A DNA stretch of 64,000 bases from the NCBI GenBank assembly GCA_017607445.1, contig JAEVHH010000002.1:4021501-4085500 (forward strand), written 5' to 3'. The notes under the pieces are model-generated. The model had not been told where the DNA came from and did not search any database. It saw only the letters and a program-made list of their open reading frames with translations. Shown here in pieces: positions 22,851 to 34,141 of the stretch. Within the stretch, counting starts at the first letter, position 1. Every line of letters starts with the position of its first letter. Position numbers and translations under genes: made by a program. Source of the stretch: Histoplasma ohiense (taxonomy: Eukaryota; Ascomycota; Eurotiomycetes; Onygenales; Ajellomycetaceae).

Positions 22851-23523
22851 GCATGATGAGCTCATCTGTTTCAACTAGCTGTGGTGTAATCAGTACAGTC
22901 TGTATATTGACTCAGTTGATATGCTCTCAGCTGCAGATATGCACTCTTCTTCTTTCTCTTCACTGCTCTTTCTGTCTCTCTTCATTTCTTTTCTCTCACA
23001 ATCTTCTTCAGTGCTCTCTCCTCTCTCTTCCCTCAGATTTGTGTCAGATCATATAACTGCAAGATGTCACAGAGAACACAGTCTTTTCTTCACTTTTCTC
23101 TTTATTTTTCTTTTCAGAACATTTATTTTTTCTTTTTTCTTTTATCTATCTCATCTGTTTTTTCTCTACTGTTAGAAGCACAGACAGTTCTTGAATCAAC
23201 TGAGAAAGTTATCTCTCTTCATTCACTGTAAAGCCTTTCAGACACAGCAGCAGTGGTTTCCCTTGAGAATCACACTATAGCCTCATCATGAATGGCCATA
23301 CATTGAGTCAGAAGTGAATGTGCAGCTCAGTAAAGTCCTTTTCAATGAGCTGAGTCTTCTCAAGAGTTGCCATCTGAATTCTGTTTTCTTTCTCTCTGTG
23401 TATATAGAAATCTCTTCAGTGTAGCATGTCTCTATGCTCTTCAGAAGGCTTCTGAAACATAGATGCTGCCTGTGTTTTCTCTGGGACATTAAATCAATAC
23501 AAACAAACAAACAAACAAACAAC
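22851..23523 (+). other. L1 3' untranslated region and AAAC tail
   Basis: Pyrimidine-rich stretch (22940-23170) followed by a ~300-base block conserved in the other copy, and the tail (about 23501-23523). A minus-strand frame of ~70 codons over the last block is open in both copies. Confidence 0.6.
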
Positions 23524-24280
23524 AATAACAGCACCTCTGACTGAATTGTTAAAAGATTATGAAATGAAAAAGAGAAAGAATAATGCATCTGTTCAGTTAG
23601 ATATAAACTGCAAGCATGCAATTCTGCAGTTAAAAGAATGCTTTACAAAAACATCATTATTGATCCACTTTGATCTGCAGTGAAAACTCTGTATAGAAAC
23701 AGACAAATCTGACATTGCAATTGCTGCAGTAATATCACAATTAATGAATGATGATCACTGACACCCAATCATGTTTTGGTTCAGAAAACTCACAGAAGCA
23801 GAAAGATGTTATCAAATATATAATTTAGAAATATTACTGATTGTAGAAGCTTTCAGACAATAACATCATTATCTATATAATAGCAGACATTCAATAACTG
23901 TTTTATCTGATCATGCTAATCTCTGACACTTCATGACAATGAAGCAGCTAAATGAATGTCAGATTTGTTGAATGAAAATACTTTCAGTGTTTAATTTTGA
24001 AATAGAGCACTGTTCTGAGAAAAATAATCCCACAGATATATCAAATTGTTGTTCATATTTTGTAAAACACACAGCTCTCTTGACAGAGCTCTCTATTCTG
24101 CAAGAGAATCTGTGTAAGAGAATTTTTAAATCACTAAAAACAAAAGAAAATACAAAGTTAGATCAATGTGTTAAGATGATGTGAAAAGATCTGTAAATTA
24201 ATGAAAATTGTTGAATGAAGAGATCTGTAGTCATTGATGACAACAACTTCTGCAGAATAAAGAATGCATCTGTGAATGAG
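23524..24280 (+). pseudogene. Element C RNase H and start of integrase
   Basis: Resumes C pol with ITAPLTELLKDYE. RNase H follows with IETDKSDIAIAAV near 23700, FWFRKLTEAERCY near 23775 and the DHANL block near 23910. The region before integrase is degraded, and the frame is cut at 24280 by the insertion of D1. Confidence 0.85.
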
Positions 24281-24538
24281 TGTGAGATGTAGTGACAGTG
24301 TGAAGAGTAACAGTAGAAGATAGTTTATAGCGTAGTGGAGATAATAGTAGTATATTATAGAGTGTAGTAGTGTAATGTAGCATAGCTAATTGCTAAGAAA
24401 GAAAAGAAAGAGAAAGAAGATGTGTGAAATACATACATCAATATATATATACATGTAGAAATAGCAGTAGTGAGAGTATAATGAAAAGAGATAAGAATAA
24501 GTGAAGATAATAACGAAATAATAAACAAGTGCATTACA
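24281..24538 (-). repeat. D1 3' LTR
   Basis: On the plus strand it runs TGTGAGATGTAG to GCATTACA. It contains a TAGTGTAG-type short repeat whose copy number differs between D LTRs (258 bases here, 263 in the partner, 281 in D2). The adjoining minus-strand purine tract (AAAAAAGAAAGAC, about 24542-24557) is the likely polypurine tract. Confidence 0.9.
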
Positions 24539-24839
24539 ATTGTCTTTCTTTTTTATAAGAGCTGCTCTCAGTAATTGTATAGATTGCTTGCTAGTAGATA
24601 ATTGCATTTCTGTATTGTAAGTTCTGTTTGTTGATAGCAGTGTATCGATTGTGTCCTCTAGATAGCTTGTATACATGTTGTTATTGATTTTCTAATGAGA
24701 TGGAATTGATGGATTCTTTGATTGCTAGGGATTGTATACAGAGAAGTAAAAAGAATTTCTTTTCTTTTGAAGATTTCTCTTCTCTTTTAACTTGATCATC
24801 ATCAAAACTTCTTGTCTTTCTGCTGTGATTTTTTGTCTC

Positions 24840-24905
24840 CAATAAAAATTTTTTTTTTTTTTAAATTTTCATCAACTCTCTTTTTTCCTCCTCTCTTTTT
24901 TCAAA
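24840..24905 (+). promoter_or_regulatory. T/CT-rich tract before the D1 antisense gene
   Basis: A T run followed by CTCTTTTTTCCTCCTCTC-type sequence directly in front of the ATG at 24906. D2 has a matching tract (51345-51390). Pyrimidine tracts are common in fungal promoters and 5' leaders. Promoter function is inferred. Confidence 0.45.
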
Positions 24906-24934
24906 ATGAACTCTCTTGAATATCTCAATTTTAA
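24906..24934 (+). CDS. D1 antisense cysteine-cluster gene, exon 1
   Basis: 29 bases encoding Met-Asn-Ser-Leu-Glu-Tyr-Leu-Asn-Phe and two bases of the next codon, followed by a GTAAGT donor. D2 has the same exon length and donor (51394-51422). Joining to exon 2 keeps the frame. Read opposite to gag-pol of D1. Confidence 0.6.
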
Positions 24935-25096
24935 GTAAGTTGTTTTCTTTCTGGTGTCTATTGCATATTATTGCTGGTGTTCCTTGTCAGTGGTGTTATT
25001 AGTGTGGTCACATGCATCACTAGCTCATTTCTGTATAGCATCATTCACTGTTCACTTGTTATATTGTCCTAGCTCTAATCACATGATGCACAACAG

Positions 25097-25217
25097 TTGT
25101 ATTCCATATGAACATTGTGTCTCTAGACTTGAAGATGTCAATTTTTGATGTGTATTGAGGTCAAATGTTCAGAAGTGTTGTGAGGTTTGTGTCTCTGCAG
25201 AAAAATCATGCAAATCT
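25097..25217 (+). CDS. D1 antisense cysteine-cluster gene, exon 2 (cluster)
   Basis: 121 bases, same length as in D2. The first intron (24935-25096) has a CTAATCAC branch-like motif and a CAACAG acceptor. The exon encodes the cysteine cluster; the first cysteine of the motif is lost here (Tyr) and one TGA stands before the third. The exon ends two codons after the last cysteine at an intact GTGAGT donor. Comparison with D2 shows complementary C/T and G/A changes at the same sites, so the ancestor had an intact frame. Confidence 0.7.
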
Positions 25218-25263
25218 GTGAGTAATTCTCTTTAATTCTTATTTCCTTTTTCTTTTTCTTCAG

Positions 25264-25740
25264 CAATGTTGATATACTGATAATAATACTAGATGCATGA
25301 TACACCTCTTCTGAGATGCATCATGTGTGGATGAGTGTTTATTTTTGTGAGGGTGGCAGCTGGAGAGAATATGGCCAATCACAAAAGTCATCTTCATTGT
25401 TTGATAAAACAATTGAATGCATCTCATCTGACAATGCTGTCTGTTTGAGACAGAGCAGGGGCAAATGCTCTGTGATTTCAGTGTCAGACAGTGGCTGAGT
25501 CTGCAGAGATGCAGATTATGAAGACAGTGATTGTGTCTATTCCTTTCAGAGTGAATATATTAGAGAAAGAGAAGAATGTGGAGAAGGATATGAAGATTTT
25601 GAGAGTGATGAGCTTCAGAGGCTCTGTGGTGGAGGGGTCAATTGAAGAGAAATTGGTGAAGAAGGAGTTGGCTGAAGAGTCAATGAAGAAAATTGTGGAG
25701 ACTTTAGCAGTGAAGGCAGTGAAATATAAAGAGTATGAAT
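25264..25740 (+). pseudogene. D1 antisense gene, exon 3 (acidic C-terminal part)
   Basis: After a 46-base intron (25218-25263, GTGAGT to TTCTTCAG) an open region encodes VYFCEGGSWREYGQSQK-like sequence and then an acidic stretch (YEDFESDELQ near 25590). Several stops, mostly TGA, interrupt it. The D2 counterpart keeps the same frame. The exact phase at the acceptor does not fit without an indel, so the exon start is uncertain. Confidence 0.5.
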
Positions 25741-26053
25741 TTCATGATGTGGAGATGTGAAAGAAGATCATGAGAGAAGAGGCCTTTCTTCAGCAGATGT
25801 GTCAGTAGATGAAGAGGTTGATGAAGAAAAGTAGAGAGAAGAAAGCAAATATTCTGTGGAAGAGACATTTGCTGATGTCTTTGCATCTGAAATGAGGTCT
25901 GATGCTTAACAAGTACCAGGAATAGTATAAAAAGAGAGTGGCAGAGGGGAAGTGAGAGATGAGAGGATTGAGATAAAGATGAATGAACTGAGAATCTTTA
26001 GACTTTTCTTAGAATTCATTTTCTTTGTTTTTTTTTTTTCTTGCTTGTATTTT

Positions 26054-26700
26054 TTATTTTTTGTATTTATTATACCCAAATTGAATTTTTTTCTTTGTCT
26101 CTTTTCTCTGATAAAATCCTTCTAAAAAAATGTATTTGATTGAAGTTTGGGTGGGATTTGTGCTTCTAGTGTTTTTCAATTTAAGATTTGCACTTTTGAC
26201 ATCTTTTGACTTGATGTTCATGCTTTTGACATTTGAAAGTATGTTGATTTTGTATTTGTCATTCATTTTCTTGTTTGAGGAAGATTTCAAATGTCTGAGT
26301 GTTCAATATGTTTTCCTTCAATTCTCATGTATCACCACTAGAACCTCAATCTGTTCATCTCACAAGATATTTCAGAGATTTGTTTTTTCATTGTCATTTT
26401 TCAAGAATTTCTTCAATTTAATATTCTTCTTCACTGTTGACAAGTTCTGATTCTGATTCTGATAGAGCTCCATTTCTGCAGTTGTATGGCTTCAATAAAG
26501 ATACATAGAATACAGAATGAATGCTTCTATATAAAGATGGCAGTTCTAGTTTGTACACTTGTTTTCTGATGATATTCAGAATCTTGAAGAGTCCAACATA
26601 TTTATGATTGAGTTTGCAAATCAGATGCAGCAATTGAAGATTTTTTGCATTGAGTATGATATAGTCATCTATTTTAAATTGTTGAAGTTTATATTTTGTA
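26054..26700 (-). pseudogene. D1 chromodomain and GPY/F-like region
   Basis: Minus-strand remnants: GPY/F-like block (YVGLFKILNIIRKQVYKLEL, 26540-26610), HSVFYVSLLKPY, then an EEY-VEEILEK and YLVR block (26320-26450) typical of a chromodomain start. A Lys/Ser-rich tail follows to about 26054. Confidence 0.75.
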
Positions 26701-27700
26701 TTGTAATAGATTTTCTGTGCTTGTTACATCTTTTGTAGATTCTTGATGAGCTTATGATGTGTTTCCTTGATATGTTTTGTGCAGCTAGCAGCATGTATGG
26801 CAACTGATTGTGATGATTTGCTGATATTAATTTTCAAATCAGATTGATATCCCATTAAGGCTTCTGTGAGTGCCATTTCAGTAGAGGCATGTTGAGAGGT
26901 ATTGTAAACAAACTGTGCCAGCAGTAGCCAGCATGCTCAGTCATCTTGATGATAGTTGATAAAGCATTGAAGATAATGTTTCAAGATTTGATTTTGTTGT
27001 TCCATTTGATCATCTGTTTGAGGGTGAAAGGCTGTTGAAAGTTTCCAGCATGCATCTAGCATATAACAAAAGATGGACCAATAATGGCTTGTAATCAGTG
27101 AATCTCAATCAGATATATGGTTTTTGAGTACTTCATAAATTGTATAGAACTTGGTATAAACAATTTTCACTAGTTCATCAGCAGTAATGTTTTTGATGCA
27201 AGGAATATAGATTATAAACTTGGTATATATATTCACAATCACTAAAATTGCATTGTAGATTTGATGGAGGAATGTAGAGGCTGACAAGTCTGTAATAAAA
27301 TCCATAGTAATGAACTCAAAAGAATTTGATGATAAAAGAATTGTACTCAATTCTTCATATTGTCTGTGCTGTTTTGACTTTACTCTTTGACAAGTATCAC
27401 AAGTGAATATATAATCTTTGATATCTCTGACTAGCTCATATCAATAGTATTTGTTCTGAATACTGTCTATGAACTTTTTTATATCAAAGTGACCCCTCTG
27501 CAGATTATTATGATTTGCACTGATAATTTCATCAATGAGTGTCTTTTGTTGAGAGATATACACACAATCATCAGCATGCAATATATCATTCTCAGAAATT
27601 GTCTATAGTATATTTTCAGTAACAGTCATACTCTTCTCTTTTATCTTCTTTCTTTGCTCAGCAGCAAAAGAATCAATCTTCTGTGTTTTACTCAGAAATA
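26701..27700 (-). pseudogene. D1 integrase
   Basis: Minus-strand DDE integrase remnants. MDFITDL (about 27290) carries the first catalytic Asp, followed by a KFIIYIPC block and, lower down, the NGQTER-type region (about 27010) in decayed form. An HHCC-like zinc finger lies near 27380-27520. Confidence 0.75.
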
Positions 27701-27879
27701 AGATGAAAGATTCAGACATTTCTGTATATGCTGAGTCTTCAAGAATAGCCTTATTGACTGCAATTCAGAGCATATATTGCTCAACATGCAATGAAGAAGA
27801 AGAGTTTACACAAGAGATAGAAGATATTGATATATAAAATATTTTTCACTTATTAAAAGAAGCATTTTACTCATTAGAG

Positions 27880-29492
27880 ATCTGTGCACAGACTACATCA
27901 GAAGAAATATCATTTTGAAAAGAAGTATCAGTTTCTCAGTCTAGTCTAACTTCATATTTCAGCTTCTGTTGCAGGGTAGATAATATAGTTTGGTCATTAT
28001 AGACCTCACTGTAGTCTGTGTGATGACTGAGCTCATCAGCTGAATTCTTTGATTCAGAACAGTGCAGTAATACAAAATCATAAGTAGATAAAGCTTTCAC
28101 TCATCTGATCTGATATCTGTTCAGTTTCTTAGTTGTCATAAAGTACTGCAGATTGATATGATCAGATCAGACTTGAATTGAATACTGACTTCTCTTCAGA
28201 TAATGTCTTCAATTCTTAAATACTGCTATAATAGCCAAGAGTTCTTTATCATGAGTATCATAATATGTTTCCACATCAATCAACTTTCTTGATCAGAAGA
28301 CAACTGAATGTCAGTGCCCATCATTCTGTAACTGTGATAGAATAGCAGTGACTGCAAAAGTGAATACATCAAGTTTGATCTGAATATACTGAGCTGAGTC
28401 AAAATGAGCTAATAGAGAAGCATGTATAAAGTGTGATTTGAGCTCATTGAAAGCACTTTGAGCATCTTCTGTTTACATAAAAGTGGCTTTTCTTTCCTTC
28501 TTCTTGCTCTCTTTTGTAAGTTCAAATAATGAGGCTGCAATAGAGGAGAAAGACTTAATAAATTGTCAATAGAAATTAGCAAAGCTCAAGAAGAATTGAA
28601 TCTCTTTAATTGATTTAGATATAGATCATTTCACAATAGTGAAGACTCTGTCTGACTTTATCTTGACATCATTTGTATCTATAACAAACCTCAGAAATAA
28701 GACTTTGTTCACTTCAAATTCATACTTAGAGAGTTTTGCAAATAGATTTGCATGTTTGAGATGTTCTAGCATCTTAGTAACATGCACTTTATGTTTCTGC
28801 TTTGAATTGGAGAATATGAGAATGTCGTCCAAATAGACAATGCAACATATATTCAACAAATCAGACAAGGCATTGTTAATGTATGCTTGAAATATTGCTG
28901 AAGCATTAGCTAGTTCAAATGGCATAACTATATATTCAAAATGTTCATATCTCATTCTAAAGACTGTCTTTCAACAGTCTTTTGCTGCTATAAGTATGTG
29001 GTGGTAGGCATCTTGAAGATCCAGCTTAGTGAATACCTTGGCTTTTGAAAGTCTATCAAGTAATTCACTTATTAGAGGTAGAGGGTATTGATTCTTGATG
29101 ATGATTCAATTTAATCCTTGATAGTCTACACAAAGACAGAGTTCATCATCTTTTTTGAAAACAAAGAGAATCAGTGCATCAGCTGAGCTACTGAACAGTT
29201 GTATTCACTCTTTATCTAATACATTTTTTAAATATTCTCTTAGAGCATCTAACTCAGTTTCAGAGAGATTGTATATTGACATAAATGAAGATTGCACATC
29301 AGATTCAAGATCTATATAATGTTCCATCTCTTCTGATCTTTTCACACTTATAGCAGCTTCTTCTGAGAAGATATGTGTGTATAGCATGACATAATTGAGT
29401 AGACCAGTTGGCAAGTCCAAATATGCAGCTGAGAATACACATGAAGCATGCTTTGAGTCTTTTGAACATTCTGTAGATAATACTACAAGCAT
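27880..29492 (-). pseudogene. D1 reverse transcriptase and RNase H
   Basis: The reverse transcriptase keeps YLDD (28824-28835) with CIVYLDDILIFSNSK. The PFGL motif reads PFEL. The upstream fingers begin near 29250 (FVFKKDD, LCVDYQGLN). RNase H follows to about 27880. Several TGA and other stops break the frame. Confidence 0.8.
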
Positions 29493-29499
29493 TTCTACT

Positions 29500-31321
29500 C
29501 TAGCTTCTATGAGAACTTCAGCTAAGACATCTTATTCAGAAATAATTTGAAGCTGTTGTTCATCTTCAGAGCTTCTAAAGAAGAATTGTTTATCTGATCA
29601 ATCTATAAAAGGATTTGTTTGTCTTAATCAAAGAAATTCTAATACAAGATTGTAGTTCTTCATCTTCATTGCATGAAAGGAATAAGATGTCTGCTGTGTA
29701 TTATTCTTGTGATCAATGACAGTAGTTGCAATGTTATACTCTTCAAAGAAATGCATTATGCATTCATCAATCAACTTGATCATTTTGATTTTGCAGTGAG
29801 CAGCTTCTAGATTGTGATTCTTTGCTCAAAATTCATCAATATAGTTCACTTCTGACTCAGAGTCTACTAGTGCAAGTATTTTTTGCAGATTCTTAGATGT
29901 AGCAAGTTTCACTGTGACAGTGAAGCTTAAGATGTTTTTGCATCAACTTTCTATGCTTATGACTGTCATTGCAAGCTGAATGATGTATCTTAAGCATTTT
30001 TTGAGTTCTTCAAGTTCTTCATGTCTTTTGTATCAGATTTTGAGTCAGACTTGATGTTTTTGAATTCATCTTTGAGTCATTTGAAACACAAATTGATGAT
30101 ATGTTCTGGTTGCTTGCAATAACAGCAATATTTCAATTGAGTGGAGTCATCAGACTTTGTAGTGTCATTTCATCTGCATTTGTTTTGTGATCTATTATCA
30201 GCATTATTTCTGTTGTTAAAGCTTTGAGTGGGGTTTTTGAAATTTGACTTCTCTTTAAGCTTCTTTCATCTCTCTGACAGATTCGATTCTGTCATTGCAA
30301 GTTTATGTAGAGTGGCATCATAGCTTAACTCTTTCAATTTGATTGCATATTTGTTGAATTCTCAGTAAATGGAAGGTAGAACTTTCATATAGAGATGTGA
30401 TTTCTGATGGTATTTGCTATAAAGATGCTGCAGACACTCTTCAATTGATTGTAAATATGAAGCAAATTGTTGAACTGTCTGATCTTCTTGTTGCTCTGTT
30501 TTTCAGTACTGTCTATCAGCATCTCAGAAACTTTTATCTGAATTGATGACTTGACATTGCATTCAACTAACAAATTCTTCTCATGATGGCAAAGTCTGTA
30601 TATTGTGTGTATGTTGATATCAATGTTGTTGCATTTTGATATTGAAATGAGTAACAGCTTTGATGATCTTTCAATGGTTGTGTTCATTATAGTAATCAAG
30701 ATCACTGACATGGAAAGCAATAGCAGCTGTAACAAAGTTTTCAAATTCTTTCATACTTTGATCTTGAAACTTTTCCACATCTCTTCAAGAAGAGTGATCA
30801 CTCATGCTGGGATCTCAAAGTTCTAATTGTCAAAGTGGTATCTGACTATATCTTCCACTGACAGTAGTCACAGCACTTTCCACTAAGATGTTGAGTGTTT
30901 GTAGTATGATTTTCAGTGATCTGAAAATATTGATGATGTTATTGCAGTTATCATTCACACTAGTTGCATCTCTACTGTGATTCAGATGTGCTTCTAGTGT
31001 ATTTTGAGTGACTGAAATTATTTTATTCAATTTTTGCAGTAAAGTGTTGCATCAGTGTTGGAGTTCTTATAATTTTTTTTCAGTCTGTAATTTTTTGATT
31101 CTTCTGATCACAGCTATCTTCTTGATCTCAATTGTACTGAAATCTTCAGAAGAGATATCCTCTTCTGAACTATACTCAGAGTTCAATTTCATAGAGAAAG
31201 ATGATACTTGTTGTGCACTTTCAGTGGCAGAAGTGTGTGTTTTGTGGTTTTCTTCCATAGTGTTTATTGCTTTGAATTTGGCAGTAGCATGAGTATGGTG
31301 GATGCTGTGGGTAGAGGTCAT
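29500..31321 (-). pseudogene. D1 gag and protease
   Basis: ATG at 31321 in both D copies (MTSTHSIH; MASTHSIH in D2). It opens with a Ser/Glu-rich N-terminus and a coiled-coil-like EKIAVIRRIKKLQTEK stretch. The capsid is about 30385-30830. A CCHC knuckle with CYCKQPEHIINLC spacing lies at about 30089-30132, and the protease has DSESE in place of DSGAD near 29860. Frame broken by stops. Confidence 0.8.
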
Positions 31322-31368
31322 GACTATTACTCAACAGATCATCTCTCAAAGATTGAGTGATTAGAAAC

Positions 31369-31631
31369 TGTAAGATGTAGTGACAGTGTGAAGAGTAATA
31401 GTAGAAGATAGTTTATAGTGTAGCAGAGATAATAGTAATATATTGTAGAGTGTAGTATAGTAGCATAACATAGTGTAGCTAATTGCTAAGAAAGAAAAGA
31501 AAGAGAAAGAAGATGTGCGAAATACATACATCGATATATATATACATATAGAAATAGCAGTAGCGAGAGTATAATGGAAAGAGATAAGAATAAGCAAAGA
31601 TAATAAGGAAATAATAAACAAGTGCATTACA
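31369..31631 (-). repeat. D1 5' LTR
   Basis: 263 bases, reading on the plus strand TGTAAGATGTAG to GCATTACA. The internal sequence next to it, GTTTCTAATCACTCAATC on the minus strand, is shared with D2 and is where a primer-binding site should lie. Confidence 0.9.
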
Positions 31632-32765
31632 ATAAGCCATATGGGTTGCTACAACCACATTCAGTGCCAGATAAGAAATAGTATACAATTAGTATAGACT
31701 TCATTGAAGATCTGTCAGATAATAAAAAGAGAAGTCAAATCTATAATACTATTGTCATATTTATTGATTTGTTCATTAAATGAGTCATAATTGTGCTCAC
31801 ATCTTCAGAGTTAGATGCAGAAGAACTCATGAATATTATTGTATGAAGAATTATAAAGAACTTTGACCTATCTGCAAATATTATTAGCAACTGAGATTCA
31901 TTAATAAATAGCAAGTTTTGATCAACACTATGTTATCTGCTTCATATTCAACAAAAATTATCAATGACTTTCCACCTGCAAACTGATGATCAAACAGAAT
32001 GATTGAATCAGGTGATTGAACATTATCTTCACACATATTGCAGCTATCAACAAGATAATTGAATAGAGTGAATACCTCTGATGCAATGAACATACAATAA
32101 TGTCTTTCATATCACAATCAAAATGACATCATCTGAAGCAATGATTGATCAACTAACTGAACTCTGTATAGATGTGGAACTCTCAAGCACTGATGTGTCA
32201 AAGTCAGCAGTAGAACAAGTGAAACAAATGAAGTAAGTGAAAAATAAAATTCAACAATGTCTAGAAGCTGTCAAAGCAGCTGAGAAAAAGTATTATAATC
32301 AGCATCATATATCAAAAAACTTTAAGATAGAGAACTGAATAATGCTGTATGCAAAAAATATATCCATCTTACAACTCTCACTCAAACTAGATCATTGATT
32401 TTTGAATCTCTTTCAAATAATTGATATTCACAGTACACAGATGTATAAACTGAAGCTTATACTGTAATATAAAGAAATTCATTCTGTATTTCATGTTTCT
32501 CTTCTCAAATCATATCACATATGTGATGAACAAATCTCATAAGCAGAACTGATAATTATAGACACACAAGAGAAATGAAAAGTTGAAGCTATATTAGATA
32601 AATGTCAGTACTGTGGTCAAACACAATATCTTGTCAAATGAAAGAATTGTATAGATGCAGATAACTCTTGAGAATCTGAGAAGAACTTGATGAACAGTCA
32701 GAAGTACTTGAAACAGTTTAATAATAAAATCTATCAGAAATCAGTCAGTAAACAAAAATGAAGGA
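31632..32765 (+). pseudogene. Element C integrase core and chromodomain
   Basis: Resumes at EPYGLLQPHSVPDK, the usual lead-in to the integrase core. Catalytic Asp in SIDFIEDL (31702); the second-Asp region near 31900 and the MTFHLQTDDQTE block near 31960-32000 follow. Then come HSVFHVSLLKSYH (32480) and a chromodomain (KVEAILDKC, QYLVK, about 32578-32720). Interrupted by TGA codons. Confidence 0.85.
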
Positions 32766-32798
32766 AGTAATGATGACTGCTGAATATATTTATTCCAT

Positions 32799-33496
32799 TC
32801 AGAGATTAAAAAACAGATCTGCCTCAACTTGATCAGTGTTATTCAAGGAATTATCATCAAGATAAATCTGCTTATTATTCTGAATTTTCTCAACTGATGA
32901 AGCATGATGTTTCAATGATGACTTGGAAGCTGTGATTGATGATGTAATCACTGAGATCTCATCAATCACTGTTTCAGCTGAAGTCTCAGAAGAACTGTTT
33001 CATTGAATCTCATGAATCTTCACAGCAAAGAATTTAACTACTGCTGTCACAGTGCTCTGCAAAATATTAACATTTGAAGTATTCACATCAGTGACAATTA
33101 GATTCTCAGCAGTGTTGATAACTGTCTGAGTCAATTCAACAGCATCTGCTGATATCTAATATAAGTTAATGTTATATACTGTAAAATATCTGAATAATGA
33201 TTTACTGAAATGCAAGTGTGCTTTGTCACTGAGTAGTGCTTGCATTTTTTGTATCAACTCTCAGCAGGCTCACAATGATGGCAGAGAGATATTGTCAAAT
33301 ATTGAATACAATGACAGTAATATACTGCTGTATTTCTTTCTAACACTTCAACAGAATCATCTGCTTTCTCATTCTTATCTACATTATCAGTCAACCCAAC
33401 TAACACATCAAGATTTTAGCTCAGTGAGAATGGCACTGATGTAATAGCAGAATGCAAAAACACACTTTCTGAAACACTACTATAATTGAATGTCAT
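32799..33496 (-). pseudogene. Element C antisense cysteine-cluster gene 2 (decayed tandem copy)
   Basis: Starts at an ATG 6 bases after the stop of gene 1. An in-frame TAA (33416-33418) and a TGA interrupt exon 1, which ends at 33206. Its cluster reads Y-x2-C-x11-C-x9-C-x2-Y-x6-C: two of the six cysteines are Tyr, each one G-to-A change away. Two codons after the last Cys a GTAAAT donor opens a 50-base intron (33156-33205; TTAAC branch-like motif, TTAG acceptor). Exon 2 (33155-32799) continues in phase 0 with one TGA. It has a QSTVTAVVKFF helix like the other family members. Confidence 0.6.
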
Positions 33497-33502
33497 ATCT
33501 CA

Positions 33503-33933
33503 CTATGACAACAGATTATCAGAGTTCATATAGAATTCTAGAATCTCATCTACATTTTTATAGATCTGTATATCAAGTATAAATCTTGTAACAGCAGTTT
33601 GATACATAGCAAATCTCTCATCTGAAACTTTGTTGAAGAGTAGTATTTTGTGAAATTTATTGATTAAAAATTGATCAGTTTTGTGAAAGCACTCAGACAT
33701 CTGTATCTCATTAGTATTCACAATAATCTCAGTTTAAGAAAACTTACAGCAGTACAACTTCTATTTGATATATGACAGATGTGACAGCATGTCCATTCAT
33801 CATTCACAAAGCAAGAATATACTGAAGGGTTTTGTAACCTCTCCAGACAATCCAAGCAAATGCTCTCAATGGCAAACAGCATATCACTCTTCATAGACTC
33901 TGAATCAGCAATGAAAACAGCTGGTTCTGACAT
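33503..33933 (-). CDS. Element C antisense cysteine-cluster gene 1 (intact, spliced)
   Basis: Exon 1, 33933-33748 (62 codons); intron 33701-33747 (47 bases: GTAAGT donor, TACTAAT branch motif, ATACAG acceptor); exon 2, 33700-33503 (65 codons and TAG). The joined frame has 127 codons and no internal stop, in a neighbourhood where almost every other frame is broken. Cys26, 29, 41, 50, 53 and 60 give C-x2-C-x11-C-x8-C-x2-C-x6-C. The intron sits two codons after Cys60, as in B and D. Exon 2 contains FAMYQTAVTRFI, similar to the B protein. Read opposite to C gag-pol, downstream of its chromodomain. Function unknown. Confidence 0.8.
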
Positions 33934-34141
33934 TCTATCATAATTTTAAATTAGTATCAAAGCCTTGTTCAAAGAAGAAGAAGAAGCAAAAGCAACAAGA
34001 AAGAAAAACAGATATTGAAGATTGAAATCAATATTGCAATATTAATCAAAGAGATTGCAACAACAAAAAACTCAACTCAAAATGAAAAATGCAATCACAC
34101 AATCAAAGCTTCAAATTTTGCAATAAAAATCACATAGAAGA
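33934..34141 (-). promoter_or_regulatory. Upstream region of C antisense gene 1, then a deletion junction
   Basis: On the minus strand a CTTCTTCTTCTTCTTTG pyrimidine tract lies about 40 bases before the ATG, inside an AT-rich leader. The 3' LTR of C is expected beyond it but is absent: at 34142 the sequence switches to the integrase of an A-family element. Confidence 0.5.

Larger units (their letters stand above)
16849..23523 (+). mobile_element. L1: Tad-like LINE, full-length plus-strand copy
   Basis: 6675 bases flanked by AATAACAGC (16840-16848 and 23524-23532; 12 bases with one mismatch if extended leftwards). It ends in an (AAAC)n tail after ATCAATAC. Layout: 5' UTR, ORF1 (from 17131), endonuclease, reverse transcriptase, RNase H, and a long 3' region with a short-period repeat. 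Coding frames carry very many stops. A second copy on the minus strand (38431-58552) has the same ends and length once nested insertions are removed. Tad-clade assignment comes from the two-ORF layout with terminal RNase H. Confidence 0.88.
24281..31631 (-). mobile_element. Element D1: chromodomain gypsy retrotransposon
   Basis: Minus-strand element inserted in the C integrase. LTRs at 24281-24538 (3') and 31369-31631 (5'). Flanks ATGAG (24276-24280) and ATAAG (31632-31636) fit a 5-base duplication with one G/A change. From right to left: gag, protease, reverse transcriptase, RNase H, integrase, chromodomain, then a plus-strand antisense cysteine-cluster gene, then the 3' LTR. A sister copy, D2, lies at 50756-58221. 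Confidence 0.92.
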
